A stretch of 5,630 nt of DNA from positions 4,214 to 9,843 of the forward strand of contig DIZP01000011.1 of assembly GCA_002429375.1 (NCBI GenBank). Direction: 5' to 3'. The DNA comes from a bacterium UBA6025 (GTDB taxonomy: Bacteria; Patescibacteriota; Saccharimonadia; Saccharimonadales; Saccharimonadaceae). Within the stretch, counting starts at the first letter, position 1; every line of letters begins with the position of its first letter. Under the pieces are notes generated by a model that was not told the origin of the DNA, searched no databases, and saw nothing but the letters and a program-made list of their open reading frames with translations. This document shows positions 4,451 to 5,630 of the stretch, piece after piece. A program made the translations under genes and the position numbers.

Positions 4451-5630
4451 TTATTTAGCACCGATTTGCAGCACGTCGCCACCAAGCGCCTGACGGAAAT
4501 AGCCATCATGACTGACGTAAATCACCGCACCGGCGTATTTACCGAGCGCTGTTTCAAGCTCCTCGATACTCGGCAGGTCGAGGTGGTTGGTTGGCTCGTC
4601 CAGAATCAATAGCTGTGGATTATTTGCCAGCATCGAAATAAGCTGAAAGCGGGCTTTTTGACCACCGGAAAGTCGTGACACGGGCGTCTTGCCGTCACCG
4701 TCGTTAAACAAATAATCACTCAACAGGTTACGAACCTTGGACACGGAGATGCTGAGGTTACGGTCCAGATACATCCGTTCAATCGCGGCCTCCAATGGTA
4801 ATTCAAAATAAGTCGGGGAAACTTCTTGTTCATAGACGCCAATCCGAACGTGCGGGTCAAGCGACAGTTCACCAGCAAAAAACCGAGGGGTTTTGTCGCC
4901 AAGTAACGCCTTAATCAGCGTCGTTTTACCGGCCCCGTTACGGCCGCGTAGCTCCAAAGCCTCACCTTCGCGCAGATCGATGTTAGCACCATCGAATAAC
5001 GGCGCGTCGCCATAACCCAGCGAGACATCGCGGCCGGTGACCAAAACGTGTTTACTGCGCGATTCGTCACCCTTGAGACTCATGCGAATATTTTTGGCCT
5101 TGAACTTGTCATATTGGGCAGCAACTTTGTAGTTCAGATTCGACGCTGATTCTTTATCAATCCAAAAAGTTGGCTTCTCTTTGGCTTGCAGTTCGCCAAG
5201 CTCCTTACGTGAAGTCTCTTCCAAACGTTTAAACTTCTGAATAGTACCTGGGTTGCGAGATTTCTCTTTCAAACGCTGATAATCAATCACTTTTGCTTTC
5301 AAGTTAACGATTCGCTTTTCAACCATTTCAAAGTCATTCATTTGGCTGCCGGTACTGACAGCGTTTTGTTTCAAATAAGCATTATAGTTGCCTTTGTAGC
5401 TGACACTGTCGCCATCTTTAAGCTCGATGATACGGTCGACTTCATTCAAGACATCGCGGTCGTGAGTAATGACTAACATGGCCTCACGGGCCGTCTTCAT
5501 CCATTCGACGTATTGTGCCTTGGCGACGTAGTCCATGTGGTTGGTCGGTTCGTCAACCAGCGCCAGATGGGGATCGCTATGCATGACTTTGAAGACTTCG
5601 ACGAAACGCTTTTGGCCGCCGGAGAGGGTA
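4451..5630 (-). CDS. ABC-F family ATPase, N-terminus beyond the window edge
   Basis: The reading frame is open to the right edge; 392 C-terminal residues plus one partial codon are visible. The first in-frame Met (5584) is internal, because the signature TLSGGQKRF of the first ATPase domain lies upstream of it. Next come Walker B LALVDEPTNHMD (about 22-33) and the switch region VITHDR (53-58). A charged, probably coiled-coil linker (about 100-160) joins the two halves, as in ABC-F proteins. The second ATPase has Walker A GRNGAGKTT (229-237), a Q-loop YEQE, signature LSGGQKARF, Walker B LLILDEPTNHLD and the switch VSHDGYF; the protein ends soon after. There are no membrane segments. ABC-F proteins act on ribosomes, as translation factors or antibiotic protection; which subgroup cannot be told without the N-terminus. 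The switch region of the first half has ITH where SH is usual, a mild variation. Confidence 0.93.
   Translation of the reverse strand, partial: TLSGGQKRFVEVFKVMHSDPHLALVDEPTNHMDYVAKAQYVEWMKTAREAMLVITHDRDVLNEVDRIIELKDGDSVSYKGNYNAYLKQNAVSTGSQMNDFEMVEKRIVNLKAKVIDYQRLKEKSRNPGTIQKFKRLEETSRKELGELQAKEKPTFWIDKESASNLNYKVAAQYDKFKAKNIRMSLKGDESRSKHVLVTGRDVSLGYGDAPLFDGANIDLREGEALELRGRNGAGKTTLIKALLGDKTPRFFAGELSLDPHVRIGVYEQEVSPTYFELPLEAAIERMYLDRNLSISVSKVRNLLSDYLFNDGDGKTPVSRLSGGQKARFQLISMLANNPQLLILDEPTNHLDLPSIEELETALGKYAGAVIYVSHDGYFRQALGGDVLQIGAK

Noticed and set aside
1..5630. CRISPR arrays, tRNA or rRNA genes, insertion sequences
   Set aside because: I saw no regularly spaced repeats, cloverleaf or rRNA signatures, transposase motifs or terminal inverted repeats; the window is almost filled by coding sequence.

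Overview
The window looks like part of a small bacterial chromosome, most probably of the Candidate Phyla Radiation and quite possibly Candidatus Saccharibacteria (TM7). This is an inference. It rests on short intergenic gaps, a standard code with TGA and TAA stops, an F0 operon head with a tiny AtpZ/AtpI-like gene overlapping atpB, and a very large glycine-rich surface protein with a pilin-like N-terminus and an atypical LPT sequence after the cleavage site. The two end genes run off the window.

Layout from left to right: (1) 1-1303, minus strand, the head of the ATP synthase operon in transcription order: an AtpZ/AtpI-like membrane protein, atpB (subunit a) and atpE (subunit c, C-terminus cut by the window edge). 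(2) 1346-1555, plus strand, a 69-residue protein with a C-x2-C-x3-H zinc-ribbon-like motif, divergent from the operon across 42 bp and followed by a perfect 9-bp stem-loop. (3) 1609-3909, minus strand, a 766-residue type IV prepilin-like protein carrying two PA14/GLEYA-like beta modules and a long glycine-rich domain. An extended -10 promoter and a ribosome binding site argue for the GTG start at 3909 rather than the ATG at 3990. (4) 4057-4335, plus strand, a glutaredoxin-like protein with a CAFC active site. (5) 4336-4450, an intergenic region with two overlapping hairpins, one a good intrinsic terminator for the minus strand. (6) 4451-5630, minus strand, an ABC-F ATPase without its N-terminus.

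The F0 genes work as a unit: subunit a provides the stator half-channel with its essential Arg, subunit c builds the proton-carrying ring with an Asp carboxylate, and the AtpZ/AtpI-like protein probably helps assembly. An apparent perfect extended -10 box at the atpB stop codon may give extra transcription for the multi-copy c subunit. The remaining genes alternate strands and look like separate transcription units rather than one pathway.

The most unusual item is the pilin-like adhesin. It combines a secretion and pilus-assembly N-terminus with putative sugar-binding modules and a glycine-rich tip, and could be a contact organelle of an epibiotic bacterium. Its promoter lies inside a nested direct and inverted repeat.
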